Notes: generated from the letters alone by a model not told the origin. Shown: positions 18,934-28,653, numbered from the stretch's first letter. The stretch: 64,000 bases of DNA from Chitinophaga caeni (GCF_002557795.1 NZ_CP023777.1:3233001-3297000), one strand, 5' to 3'. Translations and numbers: made by a program.

Positions 18934-19431
18934 CTAAGATTGTGCCGTAGACGACATGGGTCGCACTTCGAGGGAATCTTCGCAAGAAGCTAACAAGTTA
19001 CCGATATCCTGTTTGAGTTCGGGATGAACCCAAGAAGGCGCTATTTCCGCAATCGGAACTAACACGAAGCGGCGCTTTTGCATCCTCGGGTGCGGAATTT
19101 GAAGGCTATGCACTTCAATAATCGCATCATTATAAAAGATAATGTCAATATCTATTAACCTGGAACCCCACTTTTCGTGGCGGATACGCCCGATCGATTT
19201 CTCGATCTCCAATAATGCCAACATCAACTGAACAGGTCTTAACGGGGTATCAACTACTAATGCTTGGTTGATAAAATCCGGTTGGTCCGGGTTACCCCAC
19301 GGGGCGGTTTCATAAAATTTTGAGCATGACAATACCTGTCCTACCTTTTCCTGTATCAGTTCAACGGCTTTTTGTAGGTTGGCGATCCGATCGCCCAAGT
19401 TGCCCCCTAAAAGTAAAATTGTACGATTCAT
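18934..19431 (-). CDS. folK: 2-amino-4-hydroxy-6-hydroxymethyldihydropteridine diphosphokinase
   Basis: 165 residues from the ATG at 19431; a TTG upstream would add six residues. Family hallmarks are LLLGGNLGDR near the start, FYETAPWG, the metal- and substrate-binding WGSRLIDIDIIFYND, and IPHPRMQKRRFVLVPIAEIA. It transfers pyrophosphate from ATP to the pterin in folate synthesis. First gene of a two-gene unit with the deoxynucleoside kinase and divergent from sppA. Confidence 0.95.
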   Translation of the reverse strand: MNRTILLLGGNLGDRIANLQKAVELIQEKVGQVLSCSKFYETAPWGNPDQPDFINQALVVDTPLRPVQLMLALLEIEKSIGRIRHEKWGSRLIDIDIIFYNDAIIEVHSLQIPHPRMQKRRFVLVPIAEIAPSWVHPELKQDIGNLLASCEDSLEVRPMSSTAQS

Positions 19432-19578
19432 GGAATATTTGAAATCCAAAAGTAGCTATATTCCTTATTTTTCTTCATCTTTGAGCCGGGAAATAATTAA
19501 ATTTTTTCAAATTTCCCTTGGAAATGCTGCTAATTCCTATGAAATATGGCAGCCAAGTTGATAAATTATATATAAATT

Positions 19579-21333
19579 ATGCGAAGTTTCCTCAAATTCT
19601 TTTTCGCGGCACTATTAGCCCTTATCGTTTTTACTATCATCAGTTTTTTCCTTTTCGCAGGTTTCCTGGGTAGCTTATATTCCATCGAGCCTACTAGGGT
19701 AGCTTCCAACAGCGTACTCGTAGTTGATGTATCCCGCTCTTATAGTGAGCAGCGGTTGATCAAACCCTTTGCCGTGCTTACGCATGAGAAAGATGAGCCG
19801 GGTTTACACGAATTGACCCGCATGATCAGAAATGCTGCCATCGATGACAATATCAAAGGTATTTACTTGAAAGTAGGCGGTAATGGCAACGGTTTTGGCG
19901 CCACGGAAGAAATTAGGAATGCCTTGAAGGACTTTAAGCAAAGTAAGAAATTTATATATGCTTATGCCGAAGTAATGACCCAGCAAAGTTATTACGTCGC
20001 TTCCGTAGCCGATAAAATTTACTTGAATCCCAAGGGCGGCCTCGAATTCAACGGCTTCGTCATGCAAACATTTTATTTGAAAAATGCACTTGCAAAATTG
20101 GAAATCCAACCGCAGATCTTCTATAACGGTAAATTTAAAAGTGCAACGGAACCATTACGTGAAACACGTATGACGGATGCCAACCGTTTACAAACATCTG
20201 TTTTCCTCGGTGAGTTATACGGCCATTACTTATCGGGAATCGCGGCAGCCCGTAAAATCGATACAGCTACTTTGCATGGTTATGCCAACGAAGCGAAGAT
20301 CAGCTCTTCTTCGGATGCCTTGCAATACAAGCTCATAGATGCTTTGTATTATGATGACCAGGTTCAGGCACAAATTAGGCAATCATTGGGATTGGGCAAA
20401 TACGAAAGAATTAATTATGTTTCCGCGGCAGATTATTTAACTGTTTACCATGACTTTATCAACGCGGGGGATCCGGCTATCGCCGTGATTTACGCTCAAG
20501 GAGATATCATAAGTGGTTCCAGTAAAGCTATCGGAACGATCGCAAGCGATGAGTACGTGAGAATGATCCGGGAGGCGCGGATGAATAGTGAAGTGAAGGC
20601 CATCGTTTTCAGGGTAAATTCCGGTGGCGGTAGCGCCCTTGCTTCCGAAGTGATCTGGAGAGAATTGACCCTGGCTAAAAAAGAAAAACCTGTGATCGTT
20701 TCAATGGGAGATTATGCCGCTAGCGGCGGTTATTATATTTCCTGCATGGCCGATTCAATATTTGCCGAGCCTAATACATTAACCGGCTCCATCGGCGTAT
20801 TTACAGTATTGCCGAATATGCAGGGCTTTTTCAATAATAAACTTGGCGTTACTTTTGACGAGGTTAAAACAGCACAATATGCTGATTTGGGTACAGTTTC
20901 CCGCCCTTTGACCGAGACGGAAAAGAAGTTAGTTCAGCAGTCGGTTGATTCGATTTATGCCAGCTTTAAGTCGCGGGTGGTTGAAGGTCGTAAACTTAGC
21001 AGCGGGGTGGTAGATTCCATTGCTCAAGGAAGGGTTTGGAGTGGAACAGAGGCCTTGAAATTAGGTTTGGTTGATAAGATTGGCGGCTTGGATGATGCAA
21101 TTGCTTCCGCTGCAAAGATGGCGAATATACCAAGCTATTATTTACTGGAATACCCCGAATTGAAAGATGTACTCAGCACCATTGTTGAATCGATGTCCAA
21201 TTCCCATGTAAAAGAATCCATGTTGAAAGATGAGCTTGGCATTAATTACCCGATCTATAAGCAATTGAAGATGATTCAAAGTATGACGGGGGAACCGCAA
21301 GCAAGGTTACCTTTCGATTTTACGATCCATTAA
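19579..21333 (+). CDS. sppA: Signal peptide peptidase SppA, long (67K) form
   Basis: 584 residues. One N-terminal membrane segment (about 6-32) anchors tandem S49 peptidase domains. The general-base Lys is in GKFKSATEP (Lys187) and the nucleophile Ser is in MGDYAASGGYY (Ser382), as in the long Ser/Lys-dyad SppA. It cleaves leftover signal peptides in the membrane. A strong hairpin follows 25 bp downstream. Confidence 0.95.
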   Translation: MRSFLKFFFAALLALIVFTIISFFLFAGFLGSLYSIEPTRVASNSVLVVDVSRSYSEQRLIKPFAVLTHEKDEPGLHELTRMIRNAAIDDNIKGIYLKVGGNGNGFGATEEIRNALKDFKQSKKFIYAYAEVMTQQSYYVASVADKIYLNPKGGLEFNGFVMQTFYLKNALAKLEIQPQIFYNGKFKSATEPLRETRMTDANRLQTSVFLGELYGHYLSGIAAARKIDTATLHGYANEAKISSSSDALQYKLIDALYYDDQVQAQIRQSLGLGKYERINYVSAADYLTVYHDFINAGDPAIAVIYAQGDIISGSSKAIGTIASDEYVRMIREARMNSEVKAIVFRVNSGGGSALASEVIWRELTLAKKEKPVIVSMGDYAASGGYYISCMADSIFAEPNTLTGSIGVFTVLPNMQGFFNNKLGVTFDEVKTAQYADLGTVSRPLTETEKKLVQQSVDSIYASFKSRVVEGRKLSSGVVDSIAQGRVWSGTEALKLGLVDKIGGLDDAIASAAKMANIPSYYLLEYPELKDVLSTIVESMSNSHVKESMLKDELGINYPIYKQLKMIQSMTGEPQARLPFDFTIH

Positions 21334-21357
21334 TTTTTCGTTGATTTACAATATTGC

Positions 21358-21388
21358 AAATGGCCGATCCTGGAAAGATCGGCCATTT
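21358..21388 (+). terminator. Terminator of sppA
   Basis: Perfect stem AAATGGCCGATC / GATCGGCCATTT with a short loop. Confidence 0.75.
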
Positions 21389-21663
21389 GTATTCGATGCC
21401 ATGGAAATGCCAGTATGTTCGGGATGGGTGTTCGGTTTATGAATGCTATCCTAAAACCATGCTGGTTCGAGCTTCCAAGCTCGGACCCACGCACAATAAA
21501 GGGAATAAATAAAAGTAGCGGAAATGAAGAAGCACATCCTCCTTGCTTGAGATTTTCCCTAAATGAGAGGGTACAAACAGGCAACCGCCACCTTGCAAAA
21601 AGGTGGCGGATTCAAGAGAAAAGCCCGTTTGGGGTTAAACCTATACCTAACTAAAGAATTGAA
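21389..21663. other. Gene-free stretch with two further inverted repeats
   Basis: No convincing gene. It contains a near-perfect palindrome CGAGCTTCCAAGCTCG (about 21467-21482) and a strong hairpin CCGCCACCTT/AAGGTGGCGG at 21585-21609 with a 5-nt loop. The latter lies just past the stop of the minus-strand lipoprotein gene at 21664 and may end its transcript, though no T tract follows. Confidence 0.5.
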
Positions 21664-22617
21664 TTAGTTTAATGCATCGATCGCAGCTTGAATGGCTTCT
21701 TGTGTTGAAGGTTGTAACACTAGTATTTCACTTTGATCGGCAGATATCGTAATTTCTTTCTTGGCAAGGTAAAAATTGCCGTCTTTAATACTGAATGACA
21801 TTAATGTTCCTTCTTCACCGATTGGCATAGAGTTGTCATAACTCTTCACCGTATTTGTACCGGCACTTGTATAAAGTTGCGCTACCACGTTCGCATTTTT
21901 CGCGATAAAGTAAACATATGTCTCTCCAGCCGCTGCCCTAAAGGTTGCCATCGTGCCGGGATTATTTTGTACTTCAACGGTCACGGTAGTTTTGGGGTTG
22001 GCATATTGATAAAAGATGTCGCAATTCACCCAACCTAAATCACCGAAGCTGAAAATGAACTTATCGTCTTCTGCTTTCATCTCTATGGGTAAGTTCAACC
22101 TGTTATTGGGTTGCCCCCAGGCAAACTGTTGCGCTGTATCCTTGCCTGCCCAAATCACCGTAAAATCAGCACCTTTAGCTGGGAGTTCTACTTCGATTCC
22201 TTTCGCAAGATTAGGATCGAGGTTAACGCCGCCGGCGGTAGCATTAAAGTAAAATGAACCTTGAGATTCTAATAAGTTACCGTTGATTTCAAGTGTGTTC
22301 AGTCCACCTGCAACCATGCTCGCACGATCCATGAACTCCATCACTTCCACGCTGAATGCCCCGTTGTATTCGGCACCGTCTTTCCTGAAAGTACCGCTAG
22401 GGATGGTAATTTTCATACCGCTCTCCAGCGTAATGGTTTTGGGCAATTCATTTGAATTCATATTAAATTGTTGTATCTGCGGCCCCAGCTGCTCGATGAA
22501 TTCCTTGGTAGAAGAAACGGAAGAAGAGTCGGGCGCCGGTTGATCGTTTTTACTGCAAGCAGAAAATATAGTTATACAAAGTGCAATCCCGGTAATGCTT
22601 TTCAATAAGTGTTTCAT
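21664..22617 (-). CDS. Lipoprotein of unknown function
   Basis: 317 residues. The signal peptide ends in a lipobox (IFSAC, Cys21) followed by SKNDQPAPDSSS, so the protein is probably lipid-anchored. The mature part opens with helices, then a beta-rich domain (ITIPSGTFRKDGAEYNGAFS, with VEVMEFMDRASMVAGGLNT) of the kind found in Bacteroidota lipoproteins with an ESGMxITIPxxxF pattern. No catalytic motif seen. It is a single gene on the minus strand. Confidence 0.75.
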   Translation of the reverse strand: MKHLLKSITGIALCITIFSACSKNDQPAPDSSSVSSTKEFIEQLGPQIQQFNMNSNELPKTITLESGMKITIPSGTFRKDGAEYNGAFSVEVMEFMDRASMVAGGLNTLEINGNLLESQGSFYFNATAGGVNLDPNLAKGIEVELPAKGADFTVIWAGKDTAQQFAWGQPNNRLNLPIEMKAEDDKFIFSFGDLGWVNCDIFYQYANPKTTVTVEVQNNPGTMATFRAAAGETYVYFIAKNANVVAQLYTSAGTNTVKSYDNSMPIGEEGTLMSFSIKDGNFYLAKKEITISADQSEILVLQPSTQEAIQAAIDALN

Positions 22618-22925
22618 ATTACATAGTTTTAGTGATGCCTACTTTATTTTGGCTTTTCGGCAGTCGCCAATTGTTGATTGATTTATACTAGATCACCGTA
22701 GTTGAAACTTTGTTACCCTTCTAATCAATATTTTTTTATTCCTATTAAAATGATGAGAGAAGGCTAATACGGTTCTACATATACGCTTGTAACTATTGCT
22801 TCACTATTGAATATATATAGGAACTGCTTGTTGGATATGAGCTATTTAACAAAGTAAATAGAGCTATACAGCCAAATGGATTTCCTAATTCTATAGGAAC
22901 TTTGTTGTAACAAAAAATTACAATT

Positions 22926-23819
22926 ATGGAAAAAGTTTGGTTTATTACCGGGAGCTCCAGGGGTTTAGGTAAACGTATCTTGGAAGCAGTTTTAGATAAC
23001 GGCGATAAAGTGGTGGCTACCGCTAGAAATACCGGTAGCTTGGCTGGCTTACCCGGGATGTATCCTGCACAAGTGCTATTGATCGATCTCGATGTTAGTG
23101 ACTCATTGCAGATAGCGGATGCGGTAGAAAAAGCATATAAACATTTTGGCCGGATCGACGTTTTGGTCAATAATGCCGGCTTCGGAATTACCGGCGCCGC
23201 GGAAGCCTTTACCGATGAACAGGTGAATAGTCAATTGAACATTAATTTATGGGCGCCGATAGAAATCACCCGGAAAGTTTTGCCGATCATGAGAAAACAA
23301 GGCTCGGGGAGGATATTGCAAATCAGTTCCGTTGGCGGCAGGGTCGGAAATGCTAGCTTAAGCATTTACCAGGCGGCCAAATTCGGGTTGGCAGGATTTT
23401 CGGAAGCATTGAGAAAAGAAGTTGCACATCTCGGGATCATGGTAACTTCGATTGAGCCGGGTGGATTTAAAACGGATTGGGCTGGCGCTTCCATGACTTT
23501 TGCGCCGTATGTAGAAGGTTATGACAATACGGTGGAAGCTACTAAAGAATTTCTCAGTAGCGGCAAATTCCATCCGCTAGGCGATCCGCGGAAAGCGGCT
23601 AAAGTTATAATAAATCTTGCCGATCATCCCGAACCTCCCATGCACCTCGTTTTAGGTAGCGAAGCCATCGCCATTTTGCAAAAAGCGGACCTGGACAGGA
23701 AGGCAGAACTTGAAAAATGGTTGGATGTTAGTCTTTCAACGGATGACGATGATGCTGCAAAATTCTATGATACGGAAGAAGGGAAAAAATTTCTTGCCCA
23801 GAAAGGAATTGAAATATAA
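22926..23819 (+). CDS. Short-chain dehydrogenase/reductase (SDR)
   Basis: 297 residues. Classical SDR motifs: TGSSRGLG (8-15, NAD(P) binding), NNAG (82-85), Ser in QISSVGG (about 135), and the catalytic YQAAK (Tyr148, Lys152), then EPGGFKTDW. Substrate unknown; Ala34-Arg35 after the second strand hints at NADP preference (inference). It is followed 80 bp downstream by an AraC-type regulator on the same strand, which may control it. Confidence 0.92.
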   Translation: MEKVWFITGSSRGLGKRILEAVLDNGDKVVATARNTGSLAGLPGMYPAQVLLIDLDVSDSLQIADAVEKAYKHFGRIDVLVNNAGFGITGAAEAFTDEQVNSQLNINLWAPIEITRKVLPIMRKQGSGRILQISSVGGRVGNASLSIYQAAKFGLAGFSEALRKEVAHLGIMVTSIEPGGFKTDWAGASMTFAPYVEGYDNTVEATKEFLSSGKFHPLGDPRKAAKVIINLADHPEPPMHLVLGSEAIAILQKADLDRKAELEKWLDVSLSTDDDDAAKFYDTEEGKKFLAQKGIEI

Positions 23820-23899
23820 TGGGCTAAATTTATCAAGTAAATTCAAAGGATTGCAGGAGATTTAATGATGGTAATTGCTGCAAGAATGCTTCAATGTAA

Positions 23900-24721
23900 A
23901 TGATTGTTTCAATGGAAGGAGGAAAGATAAAAGAAACGATTCCGGGGATCACTTACTCATGTTATCATAACGTGAATAAGGATGGAGAACAATTTGTTCC
24001 CGAGCATACCCTAAGTTTTCAAATTGATGGCTCCCTAATCTTGGATGATGGGCAGCGGGAGTATCCATCTGCCAAGGGTTCTTTCCGCTTTATCAGGAGG
24101 AATCAATTACTGAAATTTATGAAGTATCCGCCTGTTGACGGGCAATTTAAGTCCATCAGCATTTACCTCGATCAACAGTCCTTAAAAGATTTCAGCCTGT
24201 TGCACGGTATTCAGGCCGGGGAAGCCACGCACAATCCGGCGGTATGGGACCTGGGGAAAAGCCATTCATTGGAAATTTATATACAATCATTACTTGCTTA
24301 CGGCGAAGCCGGATACCTGGGGGATATCGAATTTGTAAAGGTGAAAATCAACGAGGGCATACTGTTGTTATTACAATCTTACCCCGGGTTAAAGGATGTA
24401 TTATTTGATTTTTCCGATCCGTTCAAAATCGATTTAGAAGCATTCATGATGCAGAATTATCACTTTAACGTGAACTTGGATCGTTTTGCTTATCTGACGG
24501 GTAGGAGCTTAGCTACGTTTAAAAGGGATTTCTCGAAAATCTTTCATAGCCCTCCCCGGAAATGGTTGCAACAAAAAAGATTGGAAGAGGCATATTACTT
24601 GCTTACAAAAAAGGGTAAATCATCCTCTGACATTTATTTAGACCTCGGTTTCGAAGATCTTACCCATTTTTCTCATGCCTTCAAGAAATATTACGGGTAC
24701 TCCCCTAAAAATATTCAATAG
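23900..24721 (+). CDS. AraC-family transcriptional regulator
   Basis: 273 residues. The N-terminal about 130 residues look like a small sensory domain (YSCYHNVNKDGEQFVPEHTL). The C-terminal about 95 residues carry two helix-turn-helix motifs (LDRFAYLTGRSLATFKRDFS and IYLDLGFEDLTHFSHAFKKY) with the terminal YYGYSP signature. It likely regulates the upstream SDR gene or itself. A palindromic terminator follows. Confidence 0.88.
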   Translation: MIVSMEGGKIKETIPGITYSCYHNVNKDGEQFVPEHTLSFQIDGSLILDDGQREYPSAKGSFRFIRRNQLLKFMKYPPVDGQFKSISIYLDQQSLKDFSLLHGIQAGEATHNPAVWDLGKSHSLEIYIQSLLAYGEAGYLGDIEFVKVKINEGILLLLQSYPGLKDVLFDFSDPFKIDLEAFMMQNYHFNVNLDRFAYLTGRSLATFKRDFSKIFHSPPRKWLQQKRLEEAYYLLTKKGKSSSDIYLDLGFEDLTHFSHAFKKYYGYSPKNIQ

Positions 24722-24735
24722 GGGGAGATAGTAGC

Positions 24736-24774
24736 AATAATTAAAGCAGGCCGGGTAGACCTGCTTTAATTATT
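24736..24774. terminator. Bidirectional terminator
   Basis: Perfect 15-bp stem AATAATTAAAGCAGG / CCTGCTTTAATTATT between convergent genes. Confidence 0.85.
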
Positions 24775-24809
24775 TATGCCTTTGTCCGGCTTATGCTGAT
24801 GGAATAAAA

Positions 24810-25355
24810 TTATTGTCCCGAGCAGACTTTGTCAAGATGGTTCAAACCTCGCTCGATGTAGGGGCCGTATAAACGATCCATCACGAACCCGCGGATTTTC
24901 CACCAGGGCAATAAGCCTACGTGCATTTCCAACACCCAGCGGATCGCCGTTCCTTTTTGATCTACAGTAGGTTTAATTTGTATAATACCCTTCATCGGCT
25001 TGCGTCCTTCGAAAGTAACACCGTATTCCAATTCCGTAGCGGTACTTTTCGTGATGGTTACTTTACCCATTTCACCATTTGCGGGATTCTTGTATTCAAA
25101 ATGCGCACCGACGCCCTTGCTGGGTGCTGACATACTGATTAATTCCAGGCCGGATTTTTCATCGAACCCCGGGCTCCAGGGATTCCAATTATGCCAGTTT
25201 TTAAGATCCGATACTTGTTCCATAACTACGTTCATCGGGGCATTGATGCTTCCCGATCTTTCTGAACTAGCCGTGGACGGAAATAGCAGGGATATTAAAA
25301 ATAGCAGTATCCCGAAAATTAATAAGCTGGAAATGAATAGTTTAATGATTCGCAT
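24810..25355 (-). CDS. SRPBCC (START-like) family protein, membrane-anchored, copy 1
   Basis: 181 residues. An N-terminal membrane segment (about 5-25) precedes an SRPBCC fold with the pattern SGSINAPMNVVMEQVSDLKN followed by WHNWNPWSPGF, typical of polyketide cyclase/dehydrase-like proteins that hold small hydrophobic ligands. It lies 15 bp after a paralogue at 25371-25910 (shared WSPW and FVGP/MDRLYGP ends), so the pair arose by tandem duplication. No enzyme partner next to it. Confidence 0.82.
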   Translation of the reverse strand: MRIIKLFISSLLIFGILLFLISLLFPSTASSERSGSINAPMNVVMEQVSDLKNWHNWNPWSPGFDEKSGLELISMSAPSKGVGAHFEYKNPANGEMGKVTITKSTATELEYGVTFEGRKPMKGIIQIKPTVDQKGTAIRWVLEMHVGLLPWWKIRGFVMDRLYGPYIERGLNHLDKVCSGQ

Positions 25356-25370
25356 ATAGTGGTAATAATT

Positions 25371-25910
25371 CTAACTTGTTGTAACTTCTTCTAAACGTTG
25401 TAAGCCTTTTTCGAAATCCGGGCCAACGAATTTATCCATCATCCTACCGAAGATGCGGCTAACCGGGTTTTGCCCGAGATTGGATTCAAGTGTCCAGGTA
25501 ACGCGCGTTTTAACCTGGTTGCCTTCCATGGCTTCTAGCCTGAACATACTTTTGGATTCCCGGCGTCCCACGAATTTTACTTGGGTGATAATCAACGTGT
25601 AAGGTTTGGATTCCAGGATGGTAACCGATCCTTTCCCAACATGCTGGTTTTTACTTTCCCAGGTATAATGCGCCCCGGCTCCATGTGATATTTCGCTGAA
25701 CTTGGTGAGCATACCCGGATCCAGCGCGAACCATGGGCTCCATGAAGGCCAGGATTTAAGGTCGTTTATCTTCTCGAATAACTGTTCTTGTGAGGAGGGG
25801 ATGGTACGGCTTCGTTCTACTTTCACGAGGTTCGGGAGGAACATCGCGTAAATAAATAAACCTAATATTACTAGGAGTAAGGCGCCCAGTAAAATATATA
25901 AGCCTTGCAT
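25371..25910 (-). CDS. SRPBCC family protein, membrane-anchored, copy 2
   Basis: 179 residues from the ATG at 25910 (MQGLYILLGALLLVILGLFI); a GTG 14 codons upstream is less likely. One N-terminal membrane segment, then an SRPBCC domain with IPSSQEQLFEKINDLKSWPS and WSPWFALD. Same layout as its neighbour at 24810-25355. It starts 86 bp after the ABC permease stop on the same strand. Confidence 0.82.
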   Translation of the reverse strand: MQGLYILLGALLLVILGLFIYAMFLPNLVKVERSRTIPSSQEQLFEKINDLKSWPSWSPWFALDPGMLTKFSEISHGAGAHYTWESKNQHVGKGSVTILESKPYTLIITQVKFVGRRESKSMFRLEAMEGNQVKTRVTWTLESNLGQNPVSRIFGRMMDKFVGPDFEKGLQRLEEVTTS

Positions 25911-25996
25911 AGATAGAATTTTTAGGTTTACCTCGATAAAGGCAAAATGCACCCGGTTGCCGGGTAAAAGTTAAGCTATTCTTTTGAATTTACATT

Positions 25997-27088
25997 TTAT
26001 TCCCAGCGGAATACTTTCACGGCGATACCGTAAGCGATGCATCCCCAAAGTAATAAAACCCCGATTTGTGGCCAAACATCCCAGATATGCAAGCCCTCGA
26101 ATGCCACTTGCCGCATCGCATCGTTGAGGTAAGTCAGGGGCATCGCCTTACATACCGGTTGTAACCAATTGGGAAAATCCTCGACAGGGAAGAAGGTGCC
26201 TGCCAATAAAAACTGGGGTAGGGTAACGATATTAGCAAAGGGTGGTATCGTGCTCTCGTTTTTCGCTATTCCACTTACAATAAACCCGAATCCCATGAAA
26301 ACGAGCAAACCCAGGACCGATAAAAACAACATCTCCAAAAAGGTGGCAAAGCCGTGGATGAGCGTAAAGCCAAACCCGAAATAACCGATCCCGATGATGA
26401 TAATTGATCCGAATAATTGGAATACCAAGCGGCTCAAGCCTTCACCTAGTATAATGTACGACCGTTTAATAGGCGTAGCAAAGAATCTTTTTAAAACCAG
26501 TGTTTGCCTTAGGCTGAAGAATAAAAAGGCCGTCCCGAAAACCGCCGCACTTAAAAGGGAAAAACCCAGTTGACCCGGTAAAATGAAATCGATGGTCTTA
26601 TACTTTCTCCCCGGAACCGTGATCGATTCAATTTTGGCTATAGAAGGCCTCGGATGGGTAGAAAGGTCTATTTTATTTATGGTTTCAGCAAGCTCGGTCA
26701 TGAAAAAGGTATAGCTGGCCCCGGCTGCTGTAGAGGTTTTGACATGTACTTTATAAGTACCACTGTCGGACTTGGCATCAATTTTCATAATGGCGGCAAT
26801 CTTACCTCTCTGGAGATCAGCTTCCAGCTGGTCAGCCGGCTTCCCGGTGAGCAGCTTCATCGTTTTATTTCTCAGCAAACCCATGTAAACAGGGTTTTCT
26901 AAATTAGAAGTAGCATCGATACCCACTTTTACCGAACTGGACTTACCGCCGATAAAGCCAAAAACCAAGATGAACACCAAAGGGAAAGCCAAGCTGAATA
27001 CCACGGCGGAAGGACTCCTAAAGATGGCCCTGATGCTTGCCTTCGATATCGCCAACATTGCTTTCCATTGGCTGTAATTTTCTGCCAT
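25997..27088 (-). CDS. ABC-2 type transporter permease
   Basis: 363 residues. One N-terminal membrane helix (about 27-46, VVFSLAFPLVFILVFGFIGG), a large extracytoplasmic domain (about 50-170), then five C-terminal helices (about 178-360) with the family pattern FATPIKRSYIILGE and LPLTYLNDAMRQVAFEG. These proteins export drugs, lipids or polysaccharide with an ATPase. No ATP-binding subunit lies beside it here: upstream is bioA and downstream are the SRPBCC genes, so the ATPase must be elsewhere. Confidence 0.88.
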   Translation of the reverse strand: MAENYSQWKAMLAISKASIRAIFRSPSAVVFSLAFPLVFILVFGFIGGKSSSVKVGIDATSNLENPVYMGLLRNKTMKLLTGKPADQLEADLQRGKIAAIMKIDAKSDSGTYKVHVKTSTAAGASYTFFMTELAETINKIDLSTHPRPSIAKIESITVPGRKYKTIDFILPGQLGFSLLSAAVFGTAFLFFSLRQTLVLKRFFATPIKRSYIILGEGLSRLVFQLFGSIIIIGIGYFGFGFTLIHGFATFLEMLFLSVLGLLVFMGFGFIVSGIAKNESTIPPFANIVTLPQFLLAGTFFPVEDFPNWLQPVCKAMPLTYLNDAMRQVAFEGLHIWDVWPQIGVLLLWGCIAYGIAVKVFRWE

Positions 27089-27183
27089 ACATTATTTTTT
27101 CAAAACGGCGTAAAACTACTATTGTTTTAAGCATTTACATAATTAAAATCTGCTGAAAAAGTTGTTTTGGCGCCTATTTATGA

Positions 27184-28479
27184 TCATTTTGTCATTATGG
27201 CGCCTTGCGCTAATTCAGACACCAGGTCCAGGATGGCTTGGTATACTTTGCCGAGTTGCTCGTTGGTGATACAATAAGGGGGCAAGATATACAATGTATT
27301 TCCCAATGGGCGTAGCATGATACGTTTATTTTTAAAATAAGTATGTAATAAGTTAGCCAAGCCGTTGATGTAATTATCTTCCCCGGGGCTCACGACCTCG
27401 AAGGCCATAATTGTTCCCAGCATACGTACCTGCTTAACCTCATTGCATTGCTCTAACCTGGTCTTGAAGTTGAGATGCTGCTGTTGTATCCTGAGCCTGT
27501 TTTCCCGGCAAGCCGGTTCCAAAAATATATCCAGGCTGGCTAAAGCAACGCTACAGGCCAGGGGATTTGCAGTGAAAGAATGCCCGTGGAACAAGGTTTT
27601 TAAGGCATCGTCTGAAAGGAAGGCCCCATAAACGGCCTGGGTGCATGTCGTGACACCCAGCGCCATCGCCCCTCCGGTAAGTCCTTTTGAAAGGCAAACG
27701 ATATCCGGTTCCGTGCGCATATACTCGCTGGCGAAGTTTCTACCGGTTCTTCCGAACCCGGTCATGATTTCATCGGCAATGAGCAGTAGACCTTGCTCTT
27801 TGCAAATAGTTAACAGCTCGTCCATCAGAGAAGCGCTATACATTAGCATTCCTCCCGCACCTTGAACCAGCGGTTCGTAGATAAAAGCGATGCTTTGCCC
27901 GGCAAGTTCTTTTACCTGTTGTTTTAGCCCGGCGATATTCCCGTGATTGGGAGTATCGATAAATATGACATCGAATAAATAAGGGTCGAAAGCCTTGGTG
28001 AAAACGCTACGGGCACTTACGCTCATGGCGCCGAAAGTATCGCCGTGATAAGCATGGTGGAAAGCAATAATTTTATTACGTTTTTGCCCGGTATTATTCC
28101 AGTATTGAATCGCCATCTTGATCGCCACTTCTACCGCTGTAGAGCCATTATCCGAATAAAATACCCTTGCCTGTTGGCCAGGCAAAATCGGTAGCAGCCG
28201 CTCAGCTAGTTGCACCGCGGGTTCGTGGGTATAACCGGCGAAGATGCAATGCTGCAAGGTATTAGCTTGCCCGGCTAGTTTTTTAGCAATATGCGGATGT
28301 GAATGACCGTGAATATTTACCCACCAACTGGAGGTGGCATCGATATATTCATTCCCCGCTTCATCAAACAGCAAAGCTCCCTCGCCCCTCGTAATTCCGA
28401 TGGGGGCCGGGGCTGTTTGATGCTGCGTGTACGGATGCCATATTACTGCTTGATCCCTTTGGCTTAAACTTTTATTCAT
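27184..28479 (-). CDS. bioA: Adenosylmethionine-8-amino-7-oxononanoate aminotransferase
   Basis: 431 residues from the ATG at 28479. A -7 element lies so close upstream that the more distal GTG would be outside the transcript. BioA features: VIWHPYTQHQTAP near the N-terminus, the SSWWVNIHGHSHP region, LIADEIMTGFGRTG, and the PLP lysine in CLSKGLTGG. It converts KAPA to DAPA in biotin synthesis. No other bio gene is in view. Confidence 0.95.
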   Translation of the reverse strand: MNKSLSQRDQAVIWHPYTQHQTAPAPIGITRGEGALLFDEAGNEYIDATSSWWVNIHGHSHPHIAKKLAGQANTLQHCIFAGYTHEPAVQLAERLLPILPGQQARVFYSDNGSTAVEVAIKMAIQYWNNTGQKRNKIIAFHHAYHGDTFGAMSVSARSVFTKAFDPYLFDVIFIDTPNHGNIAGLKQQVKELAGQSIAFIYEPLVQGAGGMLMYSASLMDELLTICKEQGLLLIADEIMTGFGRTGRNFASEYMRTEPDIVCLSKGLTGGAMALGVTTCTQAVYGAFLSDDALKTLFHGHSFTANPLACSVALASLDIFLEPACRENRLRIQQQHLNFKTRLEQCNEVKQVRMLGTIMAFEVVSPGEDNYINGLANLLHTYFKNKRIMLRPLGNTLYILPPYCITNEQLGKVYQAILDLVSELAQGAIMTK

Positions 28480-28484
28480 GCGGA

Positions 28485-28492
28485 CAAAGGTA
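28485..28492 (-). promoter_or_regulatory. -7 element directly before bioA
   Basis: TACCTTTG on the minus strand, ending 5 nt before the ATG, so transcription may begin at or next to the start codon (leaderless mRNA). The -33 element is weak. Confidence 0.4.
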
Positions 28493-28653
28493 GGGGTTTT
28501 CACTTTTTAGTAACTGACGGATATCAATTTAATTGGCCGGGGGCGAAACGGGAGAAATTAACCGGGTCTCAGCATACCTTAATATTATTTAAATGTATAT
28601 AAGTTTTGTCCCCAGGTGTAAACAGCTATTTAACATAAACTTGCAACTATTTT

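Noticed and set aside
21455..21485. GGTTCGAGCTTCCAAGCTCGGACC resembling a tRNA T arm
   Set aside because: No anticodon or D arm nearby and the stem lacks the tRNA T-arm pattern; it is a simple palindrome.
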